Shown here piece after piece: positions 16,983 through 26,515 of a DNA stretch of 64,000 bases; positions within the stretch are counted from its first letter, which is position 1; the number at the start of each line of letters is the position of its first letter. A model generated the notes under the pieces. The model worked only from the letters and a program-made list of their open reading frames with translations. It had not been told where the DNA came from and searched no databases. The stretch comes from Arenivirga flava (lineage in GTDB: Bacteria > Actinomycetota > Actinomycetes > Actinomycetales > Microbacteriaceae): positions 2,833,809 to 2,897,808 of the forward strand of contig NZ_BSUL01000001.1 of the NCBI RefSeq assembly GCF_030161575.1, in the 5' to 3' direction. A program made the translations under genes and the position numbers.

Positions 16983-17597
16983 TCACCCCAGCAGCAGCCC
17001 CGGCAGGGTCGGGAACTGCACGAGGATCGCGACGATCACGAGCAGGATGTTGACCGCCGGCACCAGCCAGAGGTACGGCCCCGCGGCCTTGAGCGCTCGG
17101 CGCACGCCGGCCGGGGCGGGCAGCGCGCCGGAGGAGGCGCCCCAGGTGAGCGTGGTCCAGAACAGCGGGATCTGCACGAGCCAGACGAGCATGCACCACG
17201 GGCAGAGCGAACCGAGCACGAAGATCGCCTGCGTCTGCAGCCAGGTGACGAAGACCCAGCCGAGCAGCAGGCCGCCGGTGAAGAGCATCCAGAACCAGCG
17301 CTGGAAGCGCGCGCCGGCCAGCAGGGCCATGCCGACGACGATCGGGGCGACGAAGGCGGCGACCCCGAGGAAGGGGTTCGGGAACCCGAACAGGGCCCCC
17401 TGCGCGCTGCCCATCGAGACGCCGCAGTCGACGAGCGGGTTGATGCTGCAGCTCGGGATGTAGGTCGGATCCGCCAGCACCCGCACCTTCTCGATGGAGA
17501 GGTCGAGGGCTGCGATCCACCCGAGCACGCCGCCGACGATGAGCAGCAGGGCGATGCCGACGGGGCGCTTGGCGGGGTGCAGGGTGCTCACGCGCAC
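16983..17597 (-). CDS. vitamin K epoxide reductase (VKOR) family protein
   Basis: A 204-residue membrane protein with about five transmembrane helices. VKOR hallmarks are the loop cysteines in SCSINPLVDCGVSMGS and the CPWC active site in LGSLCPWCMLVWL. In actinobacteria VKOR re-oxidises DsbA-like proteins, passing electrons to quinone, so it probably partners the thioredoxin-fold protein at 15612. In related genomes it sits between ndk and rne, as here. The start is one of two GTG codons (17597 or 17591). Confidence 0.9.
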   Translation of the reverse strand: MRVSTLHPAKRPVGIALLLIVGGVLGWIAALDLSIEKVRVLADPTYIPSCSINPLVDCGVSMGSAQGALFGFPNPFLGVAAFVAPIVVGMALLAGARFQRWFWMLFTGGLLLGWVFVTWLQTQAIFVLGSLCPWCMLVWLVQIPLFWTTLTWGASSGALPAPAGVRRALKAAGPYLWLVPAVNILLVIVAILVQFPTLPGLLLG

Positions 17598-17915
17598 GAT
17601 CCTGCCACCCGCCGCCTGTGCGTCATGCGGCGCACGGCGCGTCGGCGCGTGCGATACTGGGGGCTGTCGTCCGAGCCGCGTTCGGATGACGCCAATGAGG
17701 GCTTACCGGGCAGCGTCCGGGCCAGGTCTGCGACGGGGATCGTCGCAGCGGAGTCGGATAGCCAGTTCCGAGGCGTCGTGAGAGGGCGCTGCGACCAGAG
17801 CCGAGCGCCGGTCGCGAAGACAGAGTTTCATCGAGCGGATCTCGCGAGCGAGGTCCCTGGAGAGCACCCGGAGGGGCGGCGCGGTTGCCCCGAACCGGCG
17901 AGGAGCACGCCAGCG
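17598..17915 (+). promoter_or_regulatory. long structured 5' leader of rne
   Basis: No gene is supported. TGCGATACT at 17650-17658 fits an extended -10 box, which would give an untranslated leader of about 250 bases. A perfect hairpin CTGCGACG/CGTCGCAG is at 17728-17748, and further GC-rich stems follow. Long leaders allowing self-cleavage feedback are known for RNase E genes, so autoregulation is plausible but not shown. The ribosome-binding site is GGCGAGGAG shortly before the ATG. Confidence 0.45.
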
Positions 17916-20710
17916 ATGGTGGAGAACACGCAGAACACGAACAGCAACGACGACGGAACGGCACGCAAGCGCAGGGGCCTCTTCGGCTCGCGCCGCCGCG
18001 CGACCAGCGCGGTCGTCACCCCTGAGGCGGCCCCTCAGGCGGTCGCCCCGGAGACCGAGCCCGCAGTCGTCGCACCCGAGCAGCAGGTGCCCGAACAGGC
18101 CGCGTCCGAGCAGCAGCCCACTGCCCAGGAGGCGCCAGCGGAGCAGGCCCCCGAGCAGCAGCCGGCCCCCGAGCAGCAGCCGGCCGACGAGCAGCGGCCG
18201 GCCGGCGAGCAGGCCCCCGAGCCCGCTCCCGAGCAGCAGTCCGCGCCCGCCCGCAAGCGCACGGCCCCGCGCCGCGCCACGGCGAAGCAGTCCCAGCCCG
18301 ACCTCGTCGAGCAGGCCGAGTCGGCCGCCGCGAGCACCGCGGACCCCGCAGCAGCAGCGGATGCGCCGGCCGCCGCCGACGACGCGTCCGCCGAGCAGGC
18401 TCCCGCGGCGCGCAACCGCCGCGGCTCGCGCACCCCGAAGGCCGCCGCCGAGCAGCCCGCCGCCCAGCAGCCCGCCGCCCAGCAGCCCGCCGCCGAGCAG
18501 CCCGCCGCCGAGCAGCCCGCCGCCGAGCAGCCCGCTGCGGAGACGCCCGCCGAGCCCGAGGCCGCCGCCGAGCAGCCCGCGAAGCAGCCCGTCGTCCTCA
18601 AGGCGGAGTCGACCACCTCCCTCCTCTTCCACGCCCCCGACATCCCCGCGCACCTGCTGCGCCCGGCACCGGGCCGCGGCGAGCGCATCGACGTGCGCGA
18701 CCAGGAGGACGACGACCGCGAGGGCTCGACCTCGAACGTGCGCCGCCGCAACCGCCGCCGCAGCGGCGAGGACTCTGGCCAGCAGCAGAACGACCCCAAC
18801 ACCGTCACCAAGGTGCGCCAGCCGCGCCCCGCGCCCGAGCCCATCACCGAGCCGCAGCGCATCAAGGGCTCGACTCGCCTCGAGGCGAAGAAGCAGCGCC
18901 GCCGCGACGGCCGCGACGCGGGCCGCCGCCGCACGGTCGTGACGGAGAGCGAGTTCCTCGCCCGTCGCGAGGCCGTCGACCGCCAGATGGTCGTGCGCGC
19001 CCAGGGCGACCGCATCGAGATCGCGGTGCTCGAGGACAAGGTGCTCGCCGAGCACTACGTCACCAAGAACCAGAACGTGTCGCTGCAGGGCAACGTCTAC
19101 CTCGGCCGCGTGCAGAACGTGCTGCCGTCGATGGAGGCCGCCTTCGTCGACATCGGCCGGGGCCGCAACGCCGTGCTCTACTCGGGCGAGGTCGACTGGG
19201 AGGCCGCGCAGGCCGAGAGCGACACCAAGAACCAGCCGCGCCGCATCGAGCTCGCGCTCAAGAGCGGCGACCGCGTGCTCGTGCAGGTCACGAAGGACCC
19301 GGTCGGCCACAAGGGCGCCCGCCTGACCAGCCAGGTGAGCCTGCCGGGCCGCTACCTCGTCTACGTGCCGGGCGGCTCGATGAACGGCATCAGCCGCAAG
19401 CTGCCCGACACGGAGCGCGCGCGCCTCAAGAAGATCCTCAAGGAGGTGCTGCCCGAGAGCGCCGGCGTGATCGTGCGCACCGCCGCCGAGGGCGCCACCG
19501 AGGAGCAGCTGACCCGCGACGTCACCCGCCTCAAGGCGCAGTGGGAGGACATCCAGAAGAAGGTCGCCTCCGGCAACGCCCCCGCGGTGCTGCACGCCGA
19601 GCCCGACCTGCTCACCAAGATCATCCGCGACGTCTTCAACGAGGACTTCCAGAAGCTGATCATCGCCGGCGCCGACGCGCACCGCACGATCGAGCAGTAC
19701 CTCTCCGCGGTGGCTCCCGACCTGCTCGACCGTGTCGAGCAGTACACGGGGATGCGGACGTCTTCAGCGAGTTCCGCATCCAGGAGCAGATCCAGAAGGC
19801 GCTGGACCGCAAGGTCTGGCTGCCCTCGGGCGGCTCGCTGGTGATCGACCGCACCGAGGCGATGACCGTCGTCGACGTCAACACGGGCAAGTTCGTCGGC
19901 AGCGGCGGCAACCTCGAGGAGACGGTGACGAAGAACAACCTCGAGGCCGCCGAGGAGATCGTGCGCCAGCTGCGCCTGCGCGACATCGGCGGCATCATCG
20001 TGGTCGACTTCATCGACATGGTGCTCGAGAGCAACCGCGACCTCGTGCTGCGCCGCATGATCGAGTGCCTCAGCCGCGACCGCACGAAGCATCAGGTCGC
20101 CGAGGTCACGAGCCTGGGCCTCGTGCAGATGACCCGCAAGAAGATCGGTCTCGGTCTGGCCGAGTCGTTCACCGACCAGGGCGCGGCCGGCGGCGGCGGC
20201 AACGGCGGCAGCGGAGGCGGCAGCCGGTCGAACGACGGCGGACAGCAGCAGTCGTCGCGCTCGAGCCGTCGCGGCAAGAAGGGCGCGGCCGCGAACGGCC
20301 AGCCCTCCTCGCAGGGCAACGGCGGCGGTAACGGCAACGGGCACAACGGCACGCACGCGATCACCGAGGACGTGAAGAGCGCCCTCGCCCAGATCGCCGC
20401 GAGCACCATCCCGCACGACGAGGCCGCGCCCGCCAAGGCGGGGCAGCCCGAGCAGCCGGCCAAGGTCGTCTTCGAGCCGCGCATCGAGCAGGCGGCCGAG
20501 GCCGCTGTGGCGATCCTCGACATCCCGGTGGCCCGCGCCGAGAGCCGCAGCAAGCGCGTCACAGGCAAGGCCGCCGACGACCTGCTCGGCTCCGTGCTCG
20601 ACGCGCTGCCCGAGCCCAAGCAGCCCGGCCAGGGCCGCTCGCGCTCGCGCCGCGCCTCCTCCAACGGCGTCACCTCGGCCCCGGTCCGCGAGGACTCCAC
20701 CGAGGGTTGA
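17916..20710 (+). CDS. rne: ribonuclease E/G, single frameshift
   Basis: About 931 residues once the frameshift is corrected. A disordered N-terminal region (about 1-340) is rich in Glu, Gln, Pro and Ala and contains tandem AEQPA / AQQPA repeats (DNA 18446-18540). The S1 domain follows (VYLGRVQNVLPSMEAAFVD), then the catalytic part with VDVNTGKFVG and IVVDFIDM, which hold the two metal-binding aspartates. The frames meet at the G-run 19748-19751; one extra G restores YTGDADVFSEFRIQEQ. The usual Zn-link CxxC after TRKKIG is absent; a Gly/Asn/Ser-rich tail follows instead. The enzyme starts mRNA decay and rRNA processing. Confidence 0.93.
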
Positions 20711-20720
20711 CGTCCCGCCG

Positions 20721-20750
20721 TTGCCGCGCCGATCGCGGTTATGGCAGAAT
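20721..20750 (+). promoter_or_regulatory. likely promoter of rplS
   Basis: TTGCCG at 20721-20726 and CAGAAT at 20745-20750, 18 bases apart, give a housekeeping-sigma-type promoter. Transcription would start near 20757, leaving about 107 bases of leader before the ATG. Confidence 0.5.
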
Positions 20751-20863
20751 GAGCGCTTGTGCCTCGCACGACCCTGCCGCAGGGGGTCCGCGATCACGGG
20801 CACGAACACCTCCCCTTTCTTACCCCGTCATCGACCTGCGCGCGGTGACAGAGAGCGAACATC

Positions 20864-21214
20864 ATGAGCAACCGCCTCGCAGCCGTCGACGCTGCCAGCC
20901 TCCGCACCGACGTCCCGGCCTTCCGCGCCGGCGACACCGTCAAGGTGCACGTCAACATCATCGAGGGCAGCCGCTCCCGTGTGCAGGTCTTCCAGGGCGT
21001 CGTCATCGGCCGCTCGGGCGACTCGGTCCGCGAGACCTTCACGGTCCGCAAGGTCAGCTTCCAGGTCGGCGTCGAGCGCACCTTCCCCGTGCACTCCCCG
21101 ATCATCGACAAGATCGAGCTCGTCACCCGCGGTGACGTGCGTCGCGCCAAGCTCTACTACCTGCGCGAGCTGCGCGGCAAGAAGGCGAAGATCAAGGAGA
21201 AGCGCGACGCGTAA
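20864..21214 (+). CDS. rplS: 50S ribosomal protein L19
   Basis: A 116-residue ribosomal protein with the L19 signatures [20 protein letters not shown] and the basic end [16 protein letters not shown]19 lies at the subunit interface. Length is normal. It follows rne directly, with no rplU-rpmA between, and precedes lepB as in most actinobacteria. Confidence 0.97.
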   Translation: MSNRLAAVDAASLRTDVPAFRAGDTVKVHVNIIEGSRSRVQVFQGVVIGRSGDSVRETFTVRKVSFQVGVERTFPVHSPIIDKIELVTRGDVRRAKLYYLRELRGKKAKIKEKRDA

Positions 21215-21233
21215 GCATCCGCTCTCCAAGGGG

Positions 21234-21257
21234 CGCCCGACCGACATCGGCCGGGCG
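21234..21257 (+). terminator. terminator hairpin after rplS
   Basis: CGCCCGACCGACATCGGCCG followed by GGCG forms a GC-rich stem with a mismatch, 20 bases after the rplS stop, followed by TTCC. Confidence 0.6.
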
Positions 21258-21329
21258 TTCCGTCGTTAACGGCGGGACGCGGCCGAGCGGATGCGCACGG
21301 CCCGACGAGCGGATGCGCACAGCCCCGAT

Positions 21330-21367
21330 GAGCGGATGCGGGCGGCCGTCCATCCGCGCATCCGCTC
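21330..21367. repeat. inverted GCGGATGC pair before lepB
   Basis: GAGCGGATGCG (21330-21340) pairs perfectly with CGCATCCGCTC (21357-21367). Two more GAGCGGATGCG copies lie just upstream (from 21284 and 21307), so this 85-base stretch is one of the densest octamer clusters in the window. Confidence 0.8.
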
Positions 21368-21452
21368 GCATCGAATCCCCAGCGCCCGCGCGCGCCGCGC
21401 ACGCCGCCGCCCGGCACCTGCGCCCTAGACTGAACCGACGAACGGCGGAGGC

Positions 21453-22223
21453 ATGACGACCGAGAACGACGAGCACGCGCGGCGGTCCCGCCTCGACACG
21501 GATCGACGGCGCCGCAACAAGGGCGTGGGGATGTTCCTGCGCGACATCGCGGTCATCGTCGTCGCGGCGCTGCTGATCTCGTTCCTCATCAAGACGTTCC
21601 TGGTGCGCTCGTTCTTCATCCCCTCCGGATCGATGGAGAACACGCTGCAGGTCAACGACCGCATCATCGTCAACCAGCTCGAGCCGCGCTTCTTCGCGAT
21701 CAGCCACGGCGACGTGGTCGTGTTCAAGGACCCCGACGACTGGCTGCCGGGCCAGCCGCGCATCTCGCAGGGCCCGCTGCTCGACGGCGTCGAGACCGTG
21801 CTCTCGTTCATCGGCCTCGCGCCCGCGCCCGACAGCGACGAACACCTCATCAAGCGGGTCATCGGACTGCCCGGCGACACGGTCGAGTGCTGCGACGAGC
21901 AGGGCCGCCTCATCGTCAACGGGGTGCCCATCGACGAGCCGTACCTCAAGAACCCCTCCGCGGGCGCCTCGCCCGGGGGCGGGATGATCCCGAGCGAGTT
22001 CTCGGTCACCGTGCCCGACGACTCGATCTGGGTGATGGGCGACAACCGCGAGAACTCCGCGGACTCGCGCGCGCACATGGACGACGCCACCGGCGGATTC
22101 GTGCCGATGGACGACGTCGTGGGCCGCGCCATCCTGATCACCTTCCCGTTCGACCGCTTCGGCTGGCTCGACGACCACCCCGAGACCTTCGCGGTCGTGC
22201 CGCGCTCGGACTCCTCCGACTGA
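21453..22223 (+). CDS. lepB: signal peptidase I
   Basis: A 256-residue membrane protease that removes signal peptides from Sec- and Tat-exported proteins. One N-terminal transmembrane helix (about 30-50) leads to the catalytic Ser60 in FIPSGSM; the catalytic Lys134 is in LIKRVIGLPGD and the C-terminal box is GDNRENSADSR. It uses the bacterial Ser-Lys dyad, unlike the SipW-type enzyme at 52602. The stop overlaps the rnhB ATG. Confidence 0.96.
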   Translation: MTTENDEHARRSRLDTDRRRRNKGVGMFLRDIAVIVVAALLISFLIKTFLVRSFFIPSGSMENTLQVNDRIIVNQLEPRFFAISHGDVVVFKDPDDWLPGQPRISQGPLLDGVETVLSFIGLAPAPDSDEHLIKRVIGLPGDTVECCDEQGRLIVNGVPIDEPYLKNPSAGASPGGGMIPSEFSVTVPDDSIWVMGDNRENSADSRAHMDDATGGFVPMDDVVGRAILITFPFDRFGWLDDHPETFAVVPRSDSSD

Positions 22224-22873
22224 TGGCCGTCGCCGACCCCACCCTCGAGGTCGAGCGGCAGCTCTGGGCCGCGGGCGCCCCCGCCGTCATCGGCATGGAC
22301 GAGGTCGGTCGCGGCGCGATGGCCGGGCCGGTCGCAGTAGGCGCCAGTCTGCTCGCACCGGACTGCGGCCCGATGCCGGTCGGACTGCGCGACAGCAAGA
22401 TGCTCAGCCAGGCCAAGCGCGAGCTGCTCGAACCGCTCACCCGCGCCTGGGCGCCCTTCTCGGCCGTCGGCCTCGCGAGCCCCGCCGAGGTCGACGAGCA
22501 CGGCATCACGCACTGCCTCGCGCTCGCTGCGAAGCGCGCGCTCACCGGGCTCCACGAGCTGGGCGCCGACGTGGCGGCCAGCACCGTGCTGCTCGACGGC
22601 CACCACGATTGGCTCAGCCCGCACCTCGCCTCGCCGCTCACCGTCGTCACGCGGGTGAAGGCCGACCGCGACTGCGCCTCCGTCGCGGCCGCCAGCGTCG
22701 TCGCCAAGGTGCACCGCGACGCGATCATGGCGACCGCGCACGGCGCGCATCCCGGCTACGGCTGGGACGGCAACAAGGGCTACGGCAGCCCCGCGCACAT
22801 GGCGGCAATCGCCGAGCTCGGCGCCACCGAGCTGCACCGCCGCAGCTGGATCAAGCAGCCCGGCCTGTTCTGA
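22223..22873 (+). CDS. rnhB: ribonuclease HII
   Basis: A 216-residue enzyme that removes ribonucleotides from DNA. Signatures are GMDEVGRGAMAGPVAVGA (metal-binding Asp-Glu), RDSKMLSQAKR, VKADRDCASVAAASVVAKV and GYGWDGNKGYGSPAH. The ATG overlaps the lepB stop by one base. Confidence 0.96.
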   Translation: MAVADPTLEVERQLWAAGAPAVIGMDEVGRGAMAGPVAVGASLLAPDCGPMPVGLRDSKMLSQAKRELLEPLTRAWAPFSAVGLASPAEVDEHGITHCLALAAKRALTGLHELGADVAASTVLLDGHHDWLSPHLASPLTVVTRVKADRDCASVAAASVVAKVHRDAIMATAHGAHPGYGWDGNKGYGSPAHMAAIAELGATELHRRSWIKQPGLF

Positions 22874-22934
22874 CGCATCCGGTCGATACCGAGGTCGGAT
22901 GCGCGTCGCGCCCCACCGGCGGCAGGCTGCTCCC

Positions 22935-23900
22935 ATGATGCTCATCGAGACCGCCGTGCCGTACCACCGCCTGGCGCGACTGCATCGGCGCAGCGCGCGC
23001 TGGTGGACCCCGCTGAGCACGCTCGGCGTCGCCCTCGGCCTCTACGCCGCCATGCTCGGTCTGCTGCTGGTCGCCTCGGTGGTCTGGGCGCTGCTCCCCG
23101 GCATGCCGAACCCCAGCGCGTGGTTCGACGACCCGCTGAACCCGCTCGACTGGCTGATGATGCTCGGGCCGCTGGCGATGATGCTGCCGGCGGTGCTGCT
23201 CGGCGTGCGCTGGGGCGGACGCCGACGCGGCACCATCCACTCGGTGGCCGGGCGGTTCCGCTGGGACCTCATGCTGCGCGCCGCCGTCGTGGTGGTGCCG
23301 GTCTACGTCGTCGTGCTCGCCGGGTGGCGGCTCATCTCGCCGCCGGAGGACTTCGCCTGGCCGCCCCTCGACGCCCGGCTGCTGATCATCGCCGCGATCG
23401 TGCTGCTGCTCGGCCCGCTGCAGTGCGCCGCCGAGGAGTACGTGTTCCGCGGCCTGCCGCAGCAGCTGCTCGGCACCTGGCTGCGCTCGCCCGCCTGGGG
23501 CATCCTGCTGCCGGTGCCGCTCTTCGTGCTCGGCCACGGCTACGACTGGGCCGGCCAGGTGGGGATCGGAGCCTTCGCGCTGGCCACCGGGGTCCTGGTC
23601 TGGAAGACCGGAGGGCTCGAGCTGGCGATCCTGCTGCATACCGCGAACAACATGGTGCTGTTCGCCTTCGCGCCCACCAGCCCATCGTCGCTGCAGCAGG
23701 GTCCGATCGATCCGTTCTGGCTGCTCATCGACCTGCCGCTGGTCTTCGGCGTGACGCTCGGGTTGTGCGTCTGGGTCTCGCGGCGGCACGGCCTGCGCTG
23801 GAACGAGCCGCTGCGCTCCTCCACAGCCGCCCCATCCTCCGCTCCCGACAAGCGTTCGCTGTCGGCGGGCGAGGAGGGCAGCGCCGTCGCCGTAGGATGA
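22935..23900 (+). CDS. CPBP family intramembrane metalloprotease
   Basis: A 321-residue protein with about eight transmembrane helices. The CPBP (Abi/Rce1-like) motif EEYVFRG appears as CAAEEYVFRGLPQQL, with the second motif HTANNM in LLHTANNMVLF. Members act as membrane proteases or scaffolds; some protect against bacteriocins. The double ATG at 22935 is chosen because upstream sequence lacks membrane or protein character. It is inserted between rnhB and the DUF2469 gene, which are adjacent in many relatives, and overlaps the next frame by four bases. Confidence 0.85.
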   Translation: MMLIETAVPYHRLARLHRRSARWWTPLSTLGVALGLYAAMLGLLLVASVVWALLPGMPNPSAWFDDPLNPLDWLMMLGPLAMMLPAVLLGVRWGGRRRGTIHSVAGRFRWDLMLRAAVVVVPVYVVVLAGWRLISPPEDFAWPPLDARLLIIAAIVLLLGPLQCAAEEYVFRGLPQQLLGTWLRSPAWGILLPVPLFVLGHGYDWAGQVGIGAFALATGVLVWKTGGLELAILLHTANNMVLFAFAPTSPSSLQQGPIDPFWLLIDLPLVFGVTLGLCVWVSRRHGLRWNEPLRSSTAAPSSAPDKRSLSAGEEGSAVAVG

Positions 23901-23905
23901 AGCGG

Positions 23906-24229
23906 ATGGACGACGACGATTTCGAAGACTACGACCGCGAGGTCGAGGTGGCGCTGTACCGCGAATACCGCGACGTCGTCAGCATGTTCCGCTACGTGGT
24001 GGAGACCGAGCGTCGCTTCTACCTCGCCAACGAGGTGGAGCTCGTGCGCAAGGACACCGAGCACGACTTCTACTTCGAGCTGACGATGAGCGACGTCTGG
24101 GTCTGGGACGTCTACCGTTCCGACCGCTTCGTCAAGAGCGTGCGCGTGCTCACCTTCAAGGACGTCAACGTCGAGGAGCTCAGCTCGAAGGAGCTGGAGC
24201 TGCCCAAGGAGCTCGCGCTCGACGAGTAG
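23906..24229 (+). CDS. DUF2469 family protein
   Basis: A small acidic protein of 107 residues with the family core VALYREYRDVVSMFRYVVET and ERRFYLANEVEL. It is conserved in actinobacteria beside rnhB, lepB and yraN; its function is unknown. The ATG at 23906 gives the typical length; an in-frame ATG at 23897 that overlaps the preceding stop is equally possible. Confidence 0.88.
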   Translation: MDDDDFEDYDREVEVALYREYRDVVSMFRYVVETERRFYLANEVELVRKDTEHDFYFELTMSDVWVWDVYRSDRFVKSVRVLTFKDVNVEELSSKELELPKELALDE

Positions 24230-24301
24230 TCGGTCCTGTTCTGAAAGCAGGAGCCCGCGGCCGTGCATCCGCTTCGGAGCGCGGTGCGCCAGGATGAGCG
24301 G

Positions 24302-25623
24302 ATGACCGTGCATCCGATCGGCGCCGAACCGGCCGACGACGACCTGCCCGAGGTCGTGCGCCTGGCCCGCGCCCTCATCCGCATCGACACCTCGAACTTC
24401 GGCCGCCGCGCCGAACCCGAGCGACCCGCCGCCGACCTCGTCGAGGCCGAGCTCGCCGCGGTGGGCATCACGGCGCAGCGCTTCGAGCGCGAGCCCGGCC
24501 GCACGAACCTCGTCGCCCGCTGGCGGGGCAAGGACCCCGCGCTGCCGGCCCTGCTGCTGCACGCCCACCTCGATGTCGTGCCCGCCGACCCGCACGCCTG
24601 GACGCATCCGCCGTTCGCCGGCCGCATCGAGGACGGCATGCTGTGGGGTCGCGGTGCCGTCGACATGAAGGACTTCGCGGCCATGATCGTCGCGGCCGTG
24701 CGGCGCCTCGTGGGGGAGGGGTTCCAGCCCGACCGCGACATCGTGCTCGCCTTCCTCGCCGACGAGGAGGCGGGCAGCGACCTCGGCTCGGTGTGGCTGG
24801 TCGAGGAGCACCCCGAGGTGTTCGCGGGCGTCGACACGGCGCTCGGCGAGGGCGGCGGCTACAGCATCGACATCGCCGGCGGCCGCGCCTACTTCATGAA
24901 CACCGGCGAGAAGGGCGTGCTGACGCTCGAGCTCACCGCTCGGGGCACCGCCGGCCACGGCTCGCTGCCGGCGATCGACAACCCGAACCTGCGCATCGCC
25001 CGCGCGGTCACCGCGGTCGGGGGATCGAGTGGCCGCTCGTCATGACCGACACCACGGCAGCCCTGCTGGAGCGGCTGCGCGAGCTCGGCGGCATGCCGTC
25101 GGATGCGACGCCCGAGGAGCTGGCGGAGCTCGCCGGACCCAGCGCGGTGCGCATCCGTGCGGGCCTGCGCGACGTCTCGAACGTCACGATCGTGAGCGGC
25201 GGCTACAAGGACAACGTGGTGCCCGAGACGGCGACGGCGACCGTCGACCTGCGCTACATCCCCGGTCGGGCGGAGGCGGCCATCGCCGCCGTGCGCGAGG
25301 CGGTCGGCGGCGACATCGAGGTGCGCCCGACCATGGAACTGCCCGCGTTCGAGACGCCCTTCTCCGGGCGGCTGGTGGACGAGCTGCAGGCCGTCATCGA
25401 GGAGGTCGACCCGGGCGCCGTCGTGCTGCCGCACCTCGTGCCCGGCGGCACCGACAACAAGGCGCTGCGCCGGCTCGGCATCGACGGCTACGGCTTCATC
25501 CCGCTGCGTCTGCCGGCGGGCTTCCCGTTCCCGCGCATGTTCCACGGCGTCGACGAGCGCGTGCCGCTCGAGTCGCTCGTCTTCGGCGAGGACGTGCTGG
25601 CACGCCTGCTGCGCCGGGCGTAG
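24302..25623 (+). CDS. M20 family metallopeptidase (ArgE/DapE/CPG2-like), single frameshift
   Basis: About 440 residues if corrected. Metal-binding motifs are HAHLDVVPADP, WGRGAVDMKDF and DEEAGSD; the dimerisation domain starts near GEKGVLTLELTARGTAGHGS. The second frame carries VTIVSGGYKDNVVPETATAT, VLPHLVPGGTDNKALRRLG and FHGVDERVPLESL. The two frames meet at the G-run 25019-25023; one extra G gives AVGGIEWPLVMTD. Substrate cannot be told from sequence: amidohydrolases of this branch cut acylated amino acids or dipeptides. It is not obviously part of the neighbouring operon. Confidence 0.88.
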
Positions 25624-25703
25624 GCGCTGCGCAGCTCGGCCCGCCGCCTGCGCGCGTGCGCGGGGCGCCCTGCGGGTGCGCGGCACCGTGACTCCTGCCC
25701 CGC

Positions 25704-25769
25704 GACTCAGCATCGAGACGACGTCTCAGCCCGGTGCCCGCCTCTGACTCGTCGCTTCGATGCTGAGTC
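25704..25769 (+). repeat. 66-bp palindromic element, copy 1 of 3
   Basis: Arms of about 28 bases: GACTCAGCATCGAGACGACG at the left, and a right arm ending CTTCGATGCTGAGTC. Copies 2 and 3 are at 25884-25949 and 36811-36876 and have exactly the same length. Confidence 0.88.
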
Positions 25770-25883
25770 GCGCTGAGGTCCTGCCTGGGCGCGCTGCCGT
25801 GCTGCCCGCGTCGCATGCAACTGGTCCCCCTGCACCCCGGATCCCGAAGTGGGATGCGCGAGGCGCCACGGCTCCTGCCCCGC

Positions 25884-25949
25884 GACTCAGCGTCGAGACG
25901 ACGACTCAGCACCGCGTCCGCTGCTGACTCGTCGCTTCGATGCTGAGTC
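25884..25949 (+). repeat. 66-bp palindromic element, copy 2 of 3
   Basis: Left arm begins GACTCAGCGTCGAGACGACG, right arm ends CTTCGATGCTGAGTC. It lies exactly 180 bases from copy 1 and in the same orientation. Confidence 0.88.
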
Positions 25950-26077
25950 ACCCGGACGCAGGCACGCCGCGACCGCAGGCACGCCCACCCGTCCTCCACC
26001 GCCGAAGCCGCACCCCGCACCCCACCGATCGAGCGGATGCACGCCCGCCGCCCCGCCCCCGGCGCGAGCCTCGAGGC

Positions 26078-26515
26078 GTGAACAGCCCATCCGCTCCAGT
26101 CCCCGGACGCGCCGGTCGCGCGCCCACCGGCCGCGCCGGAAGCGCGCCGCGCAACGACCCGCGGCACGAGCTCGGCAGGCTCGGCGAGAACCTCGCGGCC
26201 CAGCACCTCGAGCGGGCCGGTTGCACGGTGATCGAGCGCAACTGGCGCTGCCCCCTCGGCGAGCTCGACATCGTGGCCCGCGACGGCGGCGAGCTCGTCG
26301 TCGCCGAGGTCAAGACCCGCGCCGGCACGGGCTGGGGCCATCCGTTCGAGGCGATCACGCACACGAAGCTCGCACGCCTGCGGCGGCTGGCCGGGGCGTG
26401 GTGCGAAGCGCATCCGCTCGACTGCGAGGGCCTGCTCGTGCGCATCGACGCGATCGCGGTCATCGCGCCGCGCGGTGCCGCCGCCACCGTCGAGCACCTG
26501 CGGGGCATCGGCTGA
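26078..26515 (+). CDS. YraN / UPF0102 family nuclease-like protein
   Basis: A 145-residue protein with the restriction-endonuclease-like core GRLGENLAAQHLERAGC, GELDIVARDGGELVVAEVKTR. The D and E-V-K residues match the PD-(D/E)xK pattern of the family. The role is uncertain; it accompanies yifB and dprA in many bacteria. A GTG start at 26078 is chosen because it precedes the conserved part by a normal distance; the region upstream is repeat sequence. The stop overlaps the yifB ATG. Confidence 0.85.
   Translation: MNSPSAPVPGRAGRAPTGRAGSAPRNDPRHELGRLGENLAAQHLERAGCTVIERNWRCPLGELDIVARDGGELVVAEVKTRAGTGWGHPFEAITHTKLARLRRLAGAWCEAHPLDCEGLLVRIDAIAVIAPRGAAATVEHLRGIG

Larger units (their letters stand above)
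25624..26077. other. 454-base intergenic region with two 66-bp palindromes
   Basis: No gene is supported. Two copies of a 66-bp palindromic element lie here, each preceded by GGCTCCTGCCCCGC or a one-base variant. One GAGCGGATGC octamer lies near 26033. Confidence 0.7.
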
